Shown piece after piece: positions 54,142 through 61,337 of a stretch of 64,000 nucleotides of DNA. Where the stretch lies: NCBI GenBank assembly GCA_965248135.1, contig CBDFIN010000012.1, positions 868,001 to 932,000 of the forward strand, written 5' to 3'. Numbering within the stretch: position 1 is the first letter of the stretch; every line of letters starts with the position of its first letter. The translations under genes were made by a program, and so were the position numbers. Source of the stretch: SZUA-100 sp965248135. Lineage in GTDB: Bacteria; Pseudomonadota; Alphaproteobacteria; Rhizobiales; Rhizobiaceae. The notes below the pieces were generated by a model. It was not told the origin of the DNA. It saw nothing but the letters and a program-made list of their open reading frames with translations, and did not search any database.

Positions 54142-54183
54142 CATGATCAACCGTTTTTTTATTAGGCCAATTCCCTGATCATG
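54142..54183. promoter_or_regulatory. Inverted repeat in the glcD/lutA divergent gap
   Basis: CATGATCA at 54142-54149 and TGATCATG at 54176-54183 are perfect eight-base arms 26 bases apart. The pair could be an operator shared by the two 2-hydroxyacid operons, or a variant of the ATCATG palindrome family. Confidence 0.4.
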
Positions 54184-54217
54184 TCGAGATTTCATATGCT
54201 ATTCAGTTGACCACAGC

Positions 54218-54246
54218 TTGACCGGACAAAAGGTTCAAGCCTACAT
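54218..54246 (+). promoter_or_regulatory. Probable sigma-70-type promoter for lutABC
   Basis: TTGACC (54218-54223) and CTACAT (54241-54246) are separated by 17 bases, a good alphaproteobacterial housekeeping promoter. Transcription would start about 54253, giving a leader of about 27 bases to the ATG at 54280. Confidence 0.5.
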
Positions 54247-54279
54247 ATCGAACGTCAAATATTATGGCTGGAACCGTTG

Positions 54280-55038
54280 ATGCCGAATAAAGTAGCGCTG
54301 TTTGTAACCTGTCTGGTTGACTTGTTTCGCCCGATGGTTGGATTTGCCACAATCAAACTGTTAGAGCAGGCGGGCTGTGACGTGGTCGTGCCGCCTTCAC
54401 AGACCTGTTGCGGTCAGCCGGCCTATAATTCGGGCGACAAAAAAGACACCCGCAAGATTGCGCGACAGGTGATTGAGGGTTTTGGGGCCTACGATTATGT
54501 GGTGGCGCCATCGGGTTCCTGTGCGGCGATGATCAAGAAGCATTATCCCGCATTATTCGACGACGATCCGGCCTGGCAGCAGCGTGCCAACGAGCTTTCG
54601 GAAAAGACCTTCGAACTGGTGAGTTTTTTAAGCGATATTCTTGCGATTGATGGGGTGAAGGCAGCCTTTACCGGCACTGCCACCTATCACGATTCCTGTT
54701 CCGGCCTTAGGGAACTTAATATTCACGAACAACCGCGCAAGCTGCTGGCAAGCGTTGATGGTCTTGCCATCAACGAGATGCAAGACGCTGATGTTTGTTG
54801 CGGGTTCGGTGGCACATTCTGTGTAAAATATGCCGATATCTCCAACGCCATTGTCGAGAAAAAGACGAAAAATATCGTTGCTACCGGTGCCGGCACTGTG
54901 CTGGCAGGCGATCTTGGTTGTCTGATGAACATGGCCGGCAAGCTGAAACGGCAGGGCAGCGATATCGAGGTACGACATATAGCCGAAATACTGGCCGGCA
55001 TGACCAACGGGCCGGCGATAGCGGAGGCGAAAGAATGA
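54280..55038 (+). CDS. lutA: Lactate utilisation protein LutA (CCG-domain protein)
   Basis: This 252-residue protein has two CCG (cysteine-rich) domains, with CCGQPAYNSGD (about residues 42-52) and a later VCCGFGGTFCVKY. With LutB and LutC it forms an iron-sulphur L-lactate oxidase. The ATG at 54280 is chosen over a TTG immediately before it. It overlaps lutB by four bases (ATGA). Confidence 0.92.
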   Translation: MPNKVALFVTCLVDLFRPMVGFATIKLLEQAGCDVVVPPSQTCCGQPAYNSGDKKDTRKIARQVIEGFGAYDYVVAPSGSCAAMIKKHYPALFDDDPAWQQRANELSEKTFELVSFLSDILAIDGVKAAFTGTATYHDSCSGLRELNIHEQPRKLLASVDGLAINEMQDADVCCGFGGTFCVKYADISNAIVEKKTKNIVATGAGTVLAGDLGCLMNMAGKLKRQGSDIEVRHIAEILAGMTNGPAIAEAKE

Positions 55039-56477
55039 GCGTCGCCATCAATAGCCCCCGCTTCAAAGCAAATGCCCGCCAGGCGCTGGAAGACGAAAAA
55101 CTGCAAAAAGCACTAGGCTATGTCGAAGCCGGGTTCATCAACAAACGTCGCAAGGCCATGGACGGGCTGCCCGAATTCGATGCTTTGCGCGACAATGCCC
55201 GCGACATCAAAAATCACACGCTGGAAAATCTCGATCTTTATCTGGAGGCCTTTGAACAAAAAGTAACAGAATCGGGTGGCAAGGTTCACTGGGCTGCAAA
55301 CGCCGCCGAAGCGCGCGGCAAGGTGCTTGATATTTGCCGACTCGCGGGCGCCCGCACCGTCACCAAGGGAAAGACGATGATTGCCGAGGAGATCGGCCTC
55401 AACGCCTTTCTGGAGGAATCGGGTATTGAACCCATCGAAACCGATCTTGGTGAGTATATCATCCAGTTACGCGGTGAAACGCCGAGCCATATAATTGCGC
55501 CTGCAGTGCATGTGCTGAAGGAAGAGGTCGAAAAGGATTTCAGACGGGTCCATGACCACTTGCCGGTTTCACGCAATCTTGACGAACCTGAAAGCCTGTT
55601 GAGCGAGGCACGAAGGGTGCTGCGGGCGAAATTTCTCAATGCCGATGTTGGTATTACCGGCGCCAATTTTTTGATAGCCGAAACCGGCACCTCGGTAATT
55701 GTCACCAATGAGGGTAATGGTGACCTGACGCAGATATTGCCGCGGGTTCATGTCGTGCTTGCCAGTCTGGAGAAAATCACGCCGACGCTTGAGGATGTCA
55801 GCCAGATATTGCGGGTATTGGCGCGCTCGGCTACCGGTCAGGACATGTCTGTCTATACGACCTTTTCAACCGGGCCAAAAAGAGCCGAAGACCCCGATGG
55901 CCCAGAAGAATATCATGTCATTCTGCTCGATAACGGCCGTTCGGAAATGATCGGCACCGAGTTTCAGGACATGTTGCGCTGCATTCGCTGCGGTTCGTGC
56001 ATGAACCACTGCCCGGTCTATCACGCGGTGGGTGGCCACGCCTATGGCTGGGTTTATCCAGGACCCATGGGGGCGGTTTTGACGCCCTCGCTGATCGGTG
56101 TGAAGGATGGTGGACAATTGCCTAATGCTTCGACCTTTTGTGGCCGCTGCGAGGCGGTTTGCCCGATGCGTATCCCGTTGCCGAAAATGATGCGTCATTG
56201 GCGTGAACGCGAATACGCCAAACGTCTTACCCCACGGCACCAGCGTTGGGGACTGTCAATATGGGCCTTCTTTGCCAGACACCCGAGGCTTTATCATCTG
56301 TCGATGGCATTCGCCATCCCTGCCCTGTCGCTGATAGGCCGCTGGAACGGTAGAATTCGATCCCTGCCGATGGCCAGCGGATGGACCAGACATCGAGACT
56401 TGCCGTCGCCCGAAACCCGCACCTTCCAACAGCAATGGGCGCAACGCGAGGCGCTTAAACAGGAGGTGGATAGTTGA
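55035..56477 (+). CDS. lutB: Lactate utilisation protein LutB (iron-sulphur)
   Basis: This 480-residue protein has the LutB core (for example GARTVTKGKTMIAEEIGLN, ITGANFLIAETGTSVIVTNEGN) and two 4Fe-4S sites, CIRCGSCMNHCPVY and CGRCEAVCPMRIP. The start ATG at 55035 overlaps the lutA stop; the longer open frame upstream only shadows lutA. It overlaps lutC by four bases at TTGA. Confidence 0.93.
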   Translation: MSVAINSPRFKANARQALEDEKLQKALGYVEAGFINKRRKAMDGLPEFDALRDNARDIKNHTLENLDLYLEAFEQKVTESGGKVHWAANAAEARGKVLDICRLAGARTVTKGKTMIAEEIGLNAFLEESGIEPIETDLGEYIIQLRGETPSHIIAPAVHVLKEEVEKDFRRVHDHLPVSRNLDEPESLLSEARRVLRAKFLNADVGITGANFLIAETGTSVIVTNEGNGDLTQILPRVHVVLASLEKITPTLEDVSQILRVLARSATGQDMSVYTTFSTGPKRAEDPDGPEEYHVILLDNGRSEMIGTEFQDMLRCIRCGSCMNHCPVYHAVGGHAYGWVYPGPMGAVLTPSLIGVKDGGQLPNASTFCGRCEAVCPMRIPLPKMMRHWREREYAKRLTPRHQRWGLSIWAFFARHPRLYHLSMAFAIPALSLIGRWNGRIRSLPMASGWTRHRDLPSPETRTFQQQWAQREALKQEVDS

Positions 56478-57148
56478 GCGTTCGCGATACCATATTAAAC
56501 AATATCCGTACCTCGATCGGCGCCAAGAAAACCGATGAGCAGCGGCGCAAAAGCGTCGAAGACCGGCTGAAAAACCACCCGATTGGGGTTATTCCGGCGC
56601 GGGCGCAATTAAACAAAATAAAGCAGGTGAAACTTTTCTGCCAGCAGGCAGAGAAGGTTAGCACCACGATCCGCAATGTGCGCTCCTATCAAGGCGTGCC
56701 ACGTGCTGTCAGCGAGTATCTTCGTCAGCGCAATCTTCCTGCCGGTTTTCGCATGGGCAGCGATCCCCGCCTTGCCGGGTTGCCATGGCAAAAAACCCCG
56801 GCGCTGGAGATCAAGACCGGTACCAGCGATGGCAATGACCTGGTCGGTTTGGCGCATGCCTTTGGGGTTGTGGCCGAATCAGGTACATTACTGCTTGTCT
56901 CAGGCAAGGATAATCCAACAAGTTCCAATTTCCTGCCTGAAACCCACATTATTGTGACGCGCAAAAGTGATGTTGTCGGCGATTACGAGGCGTTATGGAC
57001 AAGCTTGAGGAAGACATTCGGCCCGGGGAAAATGCCAAGGACGGTGAACTGGATAACGGGGCCATCAAGGTCCGCGGATATTCAGCAGACACTTCTTCTG
57101 GGCGCTCACGGTCCAAAGGCGCTGCACGTGATCATTGTCGACGAATAG
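56474..57148 (+). CDS. lutC: Lactate utilisation protein LutC
   Basis: This 224-residue LutC-family protein has GTSDGNDLVGLAHAFGVVAESGTLLLVSG (central), LPETHIIVTRKSDVVGDYEA and the C-terminal ITGPSRSADIQQTLLLGAHG block. The start is TTG, preceded by AGGAGG at seven bases, overlapping the lutB stop. It completes lutABC, whose role in oxidising L-lactate to pyruvate complements the glycolate oxidase encoded on the other strand. Confidence 0.92.
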   Translation: MSVRDTILNNIRTSIGAKKTDEQRRKSVEDRLKNHPIGVIPARAQLNKIKQVKLFCQQAEKVSTTIRNVRSYQGVPRAVSEYLRQRNLPAGFRMGSDPRLAGLPWQKTPALEIKTGTSDGNDLVGLAHAFGVVAESGTLLLVSGKDNPTSSNFLPETHIIVTRKSDVVGDYEALWTSLRKTFGPGKMPRTVNWITGPSRSADIQQTLLLGAHGPKALHVIIVDE

Positions 57149-57180
57149 CAAAAAATACCGTTCATTTGCACGAGGCCACC

Positions 57181-57900
57181 TTGACGAAAGGCATCAGGGT
57201 CTACGCCATCGGTGACATTCATGGTTGCGATGACGAGCTGGTGCGGATGATCAAGCTGATAAAGAAGGATCTCAAGGCCACCCCGGTCAAGCGGCATCAT
57301 ATTATCTTTCTTGGCGATTATATCGACCGGGGGCCGAACAACAAGAAGGTGGTCAGCCGGATCATCAAACTGGCGAAATCGAAACCAAAGAATTTCGTCT
57401 GTCTTAGGGGCAACCATGAGGACATGTTGCTCGCCTATTTGTCGAACCCGGAAGAAGTGGCGTACAAGTTCTTTACCTATGGTGGCATGCAGACCGTGCA
57501 TTCCTATGGCATTGCCAGCGGGACAATGGCAAACGCCGTTAAAAATGCGGTCAAAATTCGCGATGCGCTGAAGAAGGCTATTCCCGGTTCACATCTGAAA
57601 TTTCTTCAGAGGCTAAAAACGCATTTTTCGCTGGATGATTACTTTTTTTGCCACGCAGGCATTGATCCCGAAGTGAGTTTGAAAAAACAAAACCCCCACG
57701 ACCTGATGTGGATAAGACAAAAATTTCTGACGTCAAAATCCCTTTACAACAAAGTTATTGTGCATGGTCACACGCCCCAGCCGGAGCCGAAGTTGCTGCC
57801 TAACCGCATCAATATCGACACGCGCTGTTATGACACCGGTATTTTGACCTGTGTTGTCTTGGAAGGAAGAACAAAGCGGCTGATTCAAGCCAGTCGCTGA
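57181..57900 (+). CDS. PPP-family serine/threonine protein phosphatase (metallophosphoesterase)
   Basis: This 239-residue phosphatase carries the metal-binding motifs GDIHG, LGDYIDRG, RGNHEDM and VHGHTP, as in bacterial PrpA/lambda-type enzymes. The TTG at 57181, with GAGG six bases before, is chosen because the 62 upstream codons share DNA with lutC and look non-coding. It lies 32 bases after lutC and may be in its transcript, although no functional tie is evident. The substrate is unknown. Confidence 0.83.
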   Translation: MTKGIRVYAIGDIHGCDDELVRMIKLIKKDLKATPVKRHHIIFLGDYIDRGPNNKKVVSRIIKLAKSKPKNFVCLRGNHEDMLLAYLSNPEEVAYKFFTYGGMQTVHSYGIASGTMANAVKNAVKIRDALKKAIPGSHLKFLQRLKTHFSLDDYFFCHAGIDPEVSLKKQNPHDLMWIRQKFLTSKSLYNKVIVHGHTPQPEPKLLPNRINIDTRCYDTGILTCVVLEGRTKRLIQASR

Positions 57901-57922
57901 TGGAACAAACCGACACAATGGG

Positions 57923-58822
57923 TCATCTGCCCTGTCTTAACATCCAGTTGAGGATCAGCCGCCAGTCGGTCATTCGGATTGGCGTGCCATGGGTGCCGGT
58001 TTCAAACAGCGCAAATTTGGCCGGGTAAGACCGGCTTTTCTTCTTGATTCGGGCGAAAAAACCGAATTGCTTTTTCCACGGTAACACATTGTCCCAGCTG
58101 CCATGGCCAAAATAGATCGGCAAGCGCCGTTTAATGGCGGCGGAATTGAAAAAATCCTCATCCCAGGTCGAGCCGAACAACAACATGCCACCCATTTTTT
58201 CCAGCACCTTCGGAATTCGGGTCAAGCGCCAACAGATAAAGCCGCCCATTGAACCACACGACACATATACCGGTGCACCGGGTGATTTCTCGGCGTGATA
58301 TTTGATCAGCCTGGCGATCTGGCTGGCACCCCGGTCGCCGAAGTCGGCAAAATCCGGTGACAGATAAACCCCGCCATTGCGCATGACCAGGTTCTGGATG
58401 CGATTGAAATTGCCACCAAAAGTCCAGTCATTGACGCCCTGAAAACGGTTGCCGCCCGAGCCGTGGATATAGACCACGATAAATTTGGCGTTGCCTTTCA
58501 CCTTGCCGACGGCAAAATACTTCATTTGATAGTCACCGACCTGCAGTCGGCGAGAATAGCGGTGACGGCGCGGTTTTTGCGATACATATTGGTGCCGCAC
58601 CTCGCGTTCCAGCACAATATCGCGTTGGTGAATATCAATATACTTGTCGTATTTGACTTTGACGAAACCGCCATTGTGACCGGTTTCCAAAATGCCTGGA
58701 TATTTAAACAGCTGGTCCTTGAAGGGCGCCAGTTGCAACGGTTCGGCTAAACCGTACACTGCCAACAACAGCCACCAAATTGCCGTTACAACCAATGGGG
58801 CAAGATAGTTGGCGGCCCTCAC
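57923..58822 (-). CDS. Alpha/beta-hydrolase-fold protein with N-terminal membrane anchor
   Basis: This 299-residue protein begins with one membrane segment (about residues 6-26), suggesting a periplasmic, membrane-anchored domain. The hydrolase fold is suggested by FIVVYIHGSGG (oxyanion strand), the nucleophile elbow SCGSMGGF with Ser near residue 197, DNVLPW (acid region) and GTHGTP (catalytic His). The elbow has Cys in place of the first Gly of GxSxG. It overlaps the CoxE-like gene by four bases, so the two are co-expressed. Substrate unknown. Confidence 0.72.
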   Translation of the reverse strand: MRAANYLAPLVVTAIWWLLLAVYGLAEPLQLAPFKDQLFKYPGILETGHNGGFVKVKYDKYIDIHQRDIVLEREVRHQYVSQKPRRHRYSRRLQVGDYQMKYFAVGKVKGNAKFIVVYIHGSGGNRFQGVNDWTFGGNFNRIQNLVMRNGGVYLSPDFADFGDRGASQIARLIKYHAEKSPGAPVYVSCGSMGGFICWRLTRIPKVLEKMGGMLLFGSTWDEDFFNSAAIKRRLPIYFGHGSWDNVLPWKKQFGFFARIKKKSRSYPAKFALFETGTHGTPIRMTDWRLILNWMLRQGR

Positions 58823-60003
58823 CGGCTCAACTCTTTCGTCGCCTCGTCAATACCAGCGAGCGTCAGCCCATACATGCGATTTGAAAACAACTGGCGAATT
58901 AGGTCGGTCGACTGGGTATAGTTCCAGCCTCTTTGTGGAACCGGGTTAAGCCACACAGCAGATGGCCACTGGTTGACCACGCGGCGCAGCCAGGTTTCGC
59001 CGCTTTCTTCGTTCCAGTGCTCGATTGCGCCGCCGGGATAGACAATCTCGTAAGGAGACATCGAGGCATCGCCGACGAATATCACCTTGTAGTCGGGACC
59101 AAAAGTATGGAGCACATCCATGGTTGGCATCTGTTCGCCATGACGGCGGCGATTGTCCTTCCACACCCCTTCATAGAGACAATTATGGAAATAATAATAT
59201 TCCAGAAGTTTGAATTCGGCTCTAGCGGCGGAAAACAGCTCCTCAACGACGCGGATATAGCCGTCCATCGAACCGCCGACATCGAGAAACAGCAAAAGTT
59301 TTACCGCATTACGCCGTTCAGGACGGGTAATGACATCGAGATAACCGTGTTCGGCGGTCGCCCGAATGGTGCCGTTTAGGTCAAACTCCTCATCGGCGCC
59401 ATCCCTTGCCCAGCGGCGCAACCGCTTGAGTGCGACCTTTATGTTGCGGGTGCCGAGCTCGACGCTGTCATCGAGATTTTTGAAAGTGCGCTTGTCCCAC
59501 ACCTTGACGGCGCGTTGGTGGCGCGATTCATTCTGCCCGATGCGAATGCCTTCAGGATTATAGCCATAGGCGCCAAACGGCGAGGTGCCGGCGGTGCCGA
59601 TCCACTTGCTGCCACCCTGGTGGCGCTTTTCCTGCTCGGCAAGGCGCTTTTTCAATGTCTCCATCAGTTTTTCAAAACCGCCAAGCGCTTCAATTTTCTC
59701 TTTTTCTTCATCAGAAAGGTGCTTTTGCGCCATTCGGCGCAACCATTCCTGTGGCAATTCCAGGGCTTCGACCGCCTCTTCGCCGGCAGTCTTTTCAAGC
59801 CCTTTGAACACCCGACCGAAAACCCGGTCGAAGCGGTCGAGATTACGCTCATCCTTGACCAGTGCGCTGCGGGCGAGATAATAAAACCCTTCGACATCAT
59901 AGAGCACCAGTTGCCGCTCCATCGCCTCAAGCAGCGTCAGATATTCCCGCAGGGTTACGGGAATTTTTGCTTCTTTCAGACCGTAGAAAAGCTGTGTAAA
60001 CAT
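58819..60003 (-). CDS. CoxE-like von Willebrand factor A domain protein
   Basis: This 394-residue protein starts MFTQLFYGLKEAKIPVTLREYLT, the usual beginning of CoxE-like VWA proteins, and has a VWA-type domain with a modified MIDAS motif LDVGGSMDG (D-x-G-G-S) at about residue 246, and a second conserved DAS at VFVGDASMSP. Such proteins work with MoxR-type AAA+ ATPases; in cox systems CoxD and CoxE load the active-site metals. The ATPase partner is not in the window. A longer start at 60033 is possible. The 3' end overlaps the hydrolase gene. Confidence 0.85.
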   Translation of the reverse strand: MFTQLFYGLKEAKIPVTLREYLTLLEAMERQLVLYDVEGFYYLARSALVKDERNLDRFDRVFGRVFKGLEKTAGEEAVEALELPQEWLRRMAQKHLSDEEKEKIEALGGFEKLMETLKKRLAEQEKRHQGGSKWIGTAGTSPFGAYGYNPEGIRIGQNESRHQRAVKVWDKRTFKNLDDSVELGTRNIKVALKRLRRWARDGADEEFDLNGTIRATAEHGYLDVITRPERRNAVKLLLFLDVGGSMDGYIRVVEELFSAARAEFKLLEYYYFHNCLYEGVWKDNRRRHGEQMPTMDVLHTFGPDYKVIFVGDASMSPYEIVYPGGAIEHWNEESGETWLRRVVNQWPSAVWLNPVPQRGWNYTQSTDLIRQLFSNRMYGLTLAGIDEATKELSR

Positions 60004-60081
60004 CGCCGTCGAGTTTAACCCCGTTAAAGCCATCAATCAAACAGGCTTTGTGTTTGCACGCAACCAATTATCGAGTTTGTC

Positions 60082-60149
60082 ACGGCAATCGCTTGAAAGC
60101 GATTTGCTCGTTTTTCTTGTGACTTGCTCCGCTGCGGACGGTTCTTTGC
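60082..60149 (+). repeat. Partial copy of repeat family 2 (about 68 bp)
   Basis: ACGGCAATCGCTTGAAAGCGATTTGC and CTTGCTCCGCTGCGG-CGGTTCTTTGC match the first third of the 203-bp repeats at 48893 and 49660, with a variable spacer. It lies in the 117-bp gap between the CoxE-like gene and metA. The remainder of the gap shows nothing else. Confidence 0.8.
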
Positions 60150-60153
60150 AATT

Positions 60154-61059
60154 CTACGCCCAGTCAAAAGGCGTTCCCTGATAGACCTGATTAATCCAGT
60201 TGCCGAACAGCAAATGAGCATGGGAGCGCCAGCGGTTCTGTGGTTTTTGCTCCGGGTCATCATCGGGAAAATAGTCGTGTGGCAATTCTGTCGGTTTTCC
60301 CGCCCTCCGGTCGCGCCAATATTCTTCACCTAAGGTATCTGAATCATATTCGACGTGATTGAAAATATAGAGGCGGTTGGCGTTATCCTCCTGCAGCATG
60401 CAAATGCCGGTCTTGTCACAATTTATCAGTATTTCGAGCCCTTCCACCGGGTCAATATCGGCGGCCCGCATTTCGGTCCAGCGCGATACCGGCATCGAAA
60501 AATCATCCGAAAATCCGTTCAGATAGGGTGAATCCGGTTTGAGATTCTGGTGGCGAAATACCCCAAAGGCCTTTTTCTCGAGATCATATTTGGGCAGCCT
60601 GTGAAAGTGATAGGCCGCTGCCATGGCGCCCCAGCAGACAAACAGGCTCGAGTGTACATTGGTTGCCGTCCAGTCCATTATTTTCTGCAATTTTGGCCAG
60701 TAGGCAACCTCTTCGAAGGACAACAGTTCTATCGGTGCGCCGGTGATAATGAAACCGTCGAATTTCCGATCGCGTACGTCTTCCCAGGTATTGTAAAAAT
60801 CGATCAAATGATCTTCCGTGGTGTTTTTTGACCGGTGTTCGCCAATGCGTACCAGCGTCAACACTACCTGCAGGGGCGAAGCGCCGACCAGGCGAGCAAT
60901 CTGGGTTTCGGTGCGAATCTTGTTGGGCATTAAATTCAGCAGGCCGATATGCAGCGGACGGATATCCTGACGAGTGGCGGTTTTCTCGCCCATCACCATC
61001 ACCCCTTCACTTTCCAGTGTTGCACGGGCGGGCAGTCGGTCGGGAATCTTGATCGGCAT
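60154..61059 (-). CDS. metA: Homoserine O-acyltransferase MetA, predicted acetyl-specific
   Basis: MetA acylates homoserine in methionine synthesis. The 301-residue protein begins MPIKIPDRLPAR and has catalytic Cys142 in FVCWGAMAA and the His/Glu block FNHVEYDSDTL. Residue 111, in GAPIE, is Glu. In this family Glu at 111 goes with acetyl-CoA and Gly with succinyl-CoA, so acetyl transfer is predicted. The ATG at 61059 excludes 19 upstream codons that lie in the riboswitch leader. Expression is expected to be switched off by S-adenosylmethionine through the SAM-II riboswitch and terminator just upstream. Confidence 0.93.
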   Translation of the reverse strand: MPIKIPDRLPARATLESEGVMVMGEKTATRQDIRPLHIGLLNLMPNKIRTETQIARLVGASPLQVVLTLVRIGEHRSKNTTEDHLIDFYNTWEDVRDRKFDGFIITGAPIELLSFEEVAYWPKLQKIMDWTATNVHSSLFVCWGAMAAAYHFHRLPKYDLEKKAFGVFRHQNLKPDSPYLNGFSDDFSMPVSRWTEMRAADIDPVEGLEILINCDKTGICMLQEDNANRLYIFNHVEYDSDTLGEEYWRDRRAGKPTELPHDYFPDDDPEQKPQNRWRSHAHLLFGNWINQVYQGTPFDWA

Positions 61060-61074
61060 TTTTTGCACTCCAAC

Positions 61075-61106
61075 AAAAAACCGGCGGGCGAAATCGCTGC
61101 CGGTTT
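61075..61106 (-). terminator. Riboswitch-controlled terminator before metA
   Basis: On the minus strand AAACCGGC and GCCGGTTT form a perfect eight-base-pair stem, followed by a T-run, between the SAM-II aptamer and the metA ATG. It is well placed as the expression platform that stops transcription when S-adenosylmethionine is bound. Confidence 0.8.
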
Positions 61107-61118
61107 CTGTCGTCACGC

Positions 61119-61178
61119 GGCCCCTTTTAGCGATTTCTTTTACGTGGCTGCAAGCCGGCCGGCCAAATCACCACGGTT
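61119..61178 (-). ncRNA. SAM-II riboswitch (metA leader)
   Basis: Reading on the minus strand, CGTGGTGATTTGGCCGG, GGCTTGCAGCCACGT, then AAAAGAAATCGCTAAAAGGGG carries every conserved SAM-II element: the first P1 arm (CGTGG), the TGATTTG loop entry, the TTGCAGCCACG second arm, and the GCTAAA pseudoknot tail. The aptamer begins about where transcription should start from the promoter at 61182-61210. SAM-II riboswitches are typical of metA and metX leaders in alphaproteobacteria. Confidence 0.93.
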
Positions 61179-61181
61179 GCA

Positions 61182-61210
61182 AGACTAATCATTGGCAGTG
61201 GTGGGGTCAA
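61182..61210 (-). promoter_or_regulatory. metA promoter
   Basis: On the minus strand TTGACC (61210-61205) and TAGTCT (61187-61182) are 17 bases apart. The expected transcription start, near 61175, falls at the first paired base of the SAM-II aptamer. Confidence 0.65.
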
Positions 61211-61337
61211 ATGGAAAATGATCCTTACCGCGCCAATCGCCTGAACATGATTTGCGCTGCAGCAGGCGGTAAAGGCGAAGCTCCAGGCGCTTCAATCACC
61301 GCCCGCCCGTGGGCGGTGGCTGCCAAAACGATTGCTG

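Noticed and set aside
61228..61312. Further copy of repeat family 2 between metA and the S9 peptidase gene
   Set aside because: Only scattered blocks (CAATCGCxTGAA, GCTTCAATCACCG) match; similarity is too weak to list as a repeat feature.
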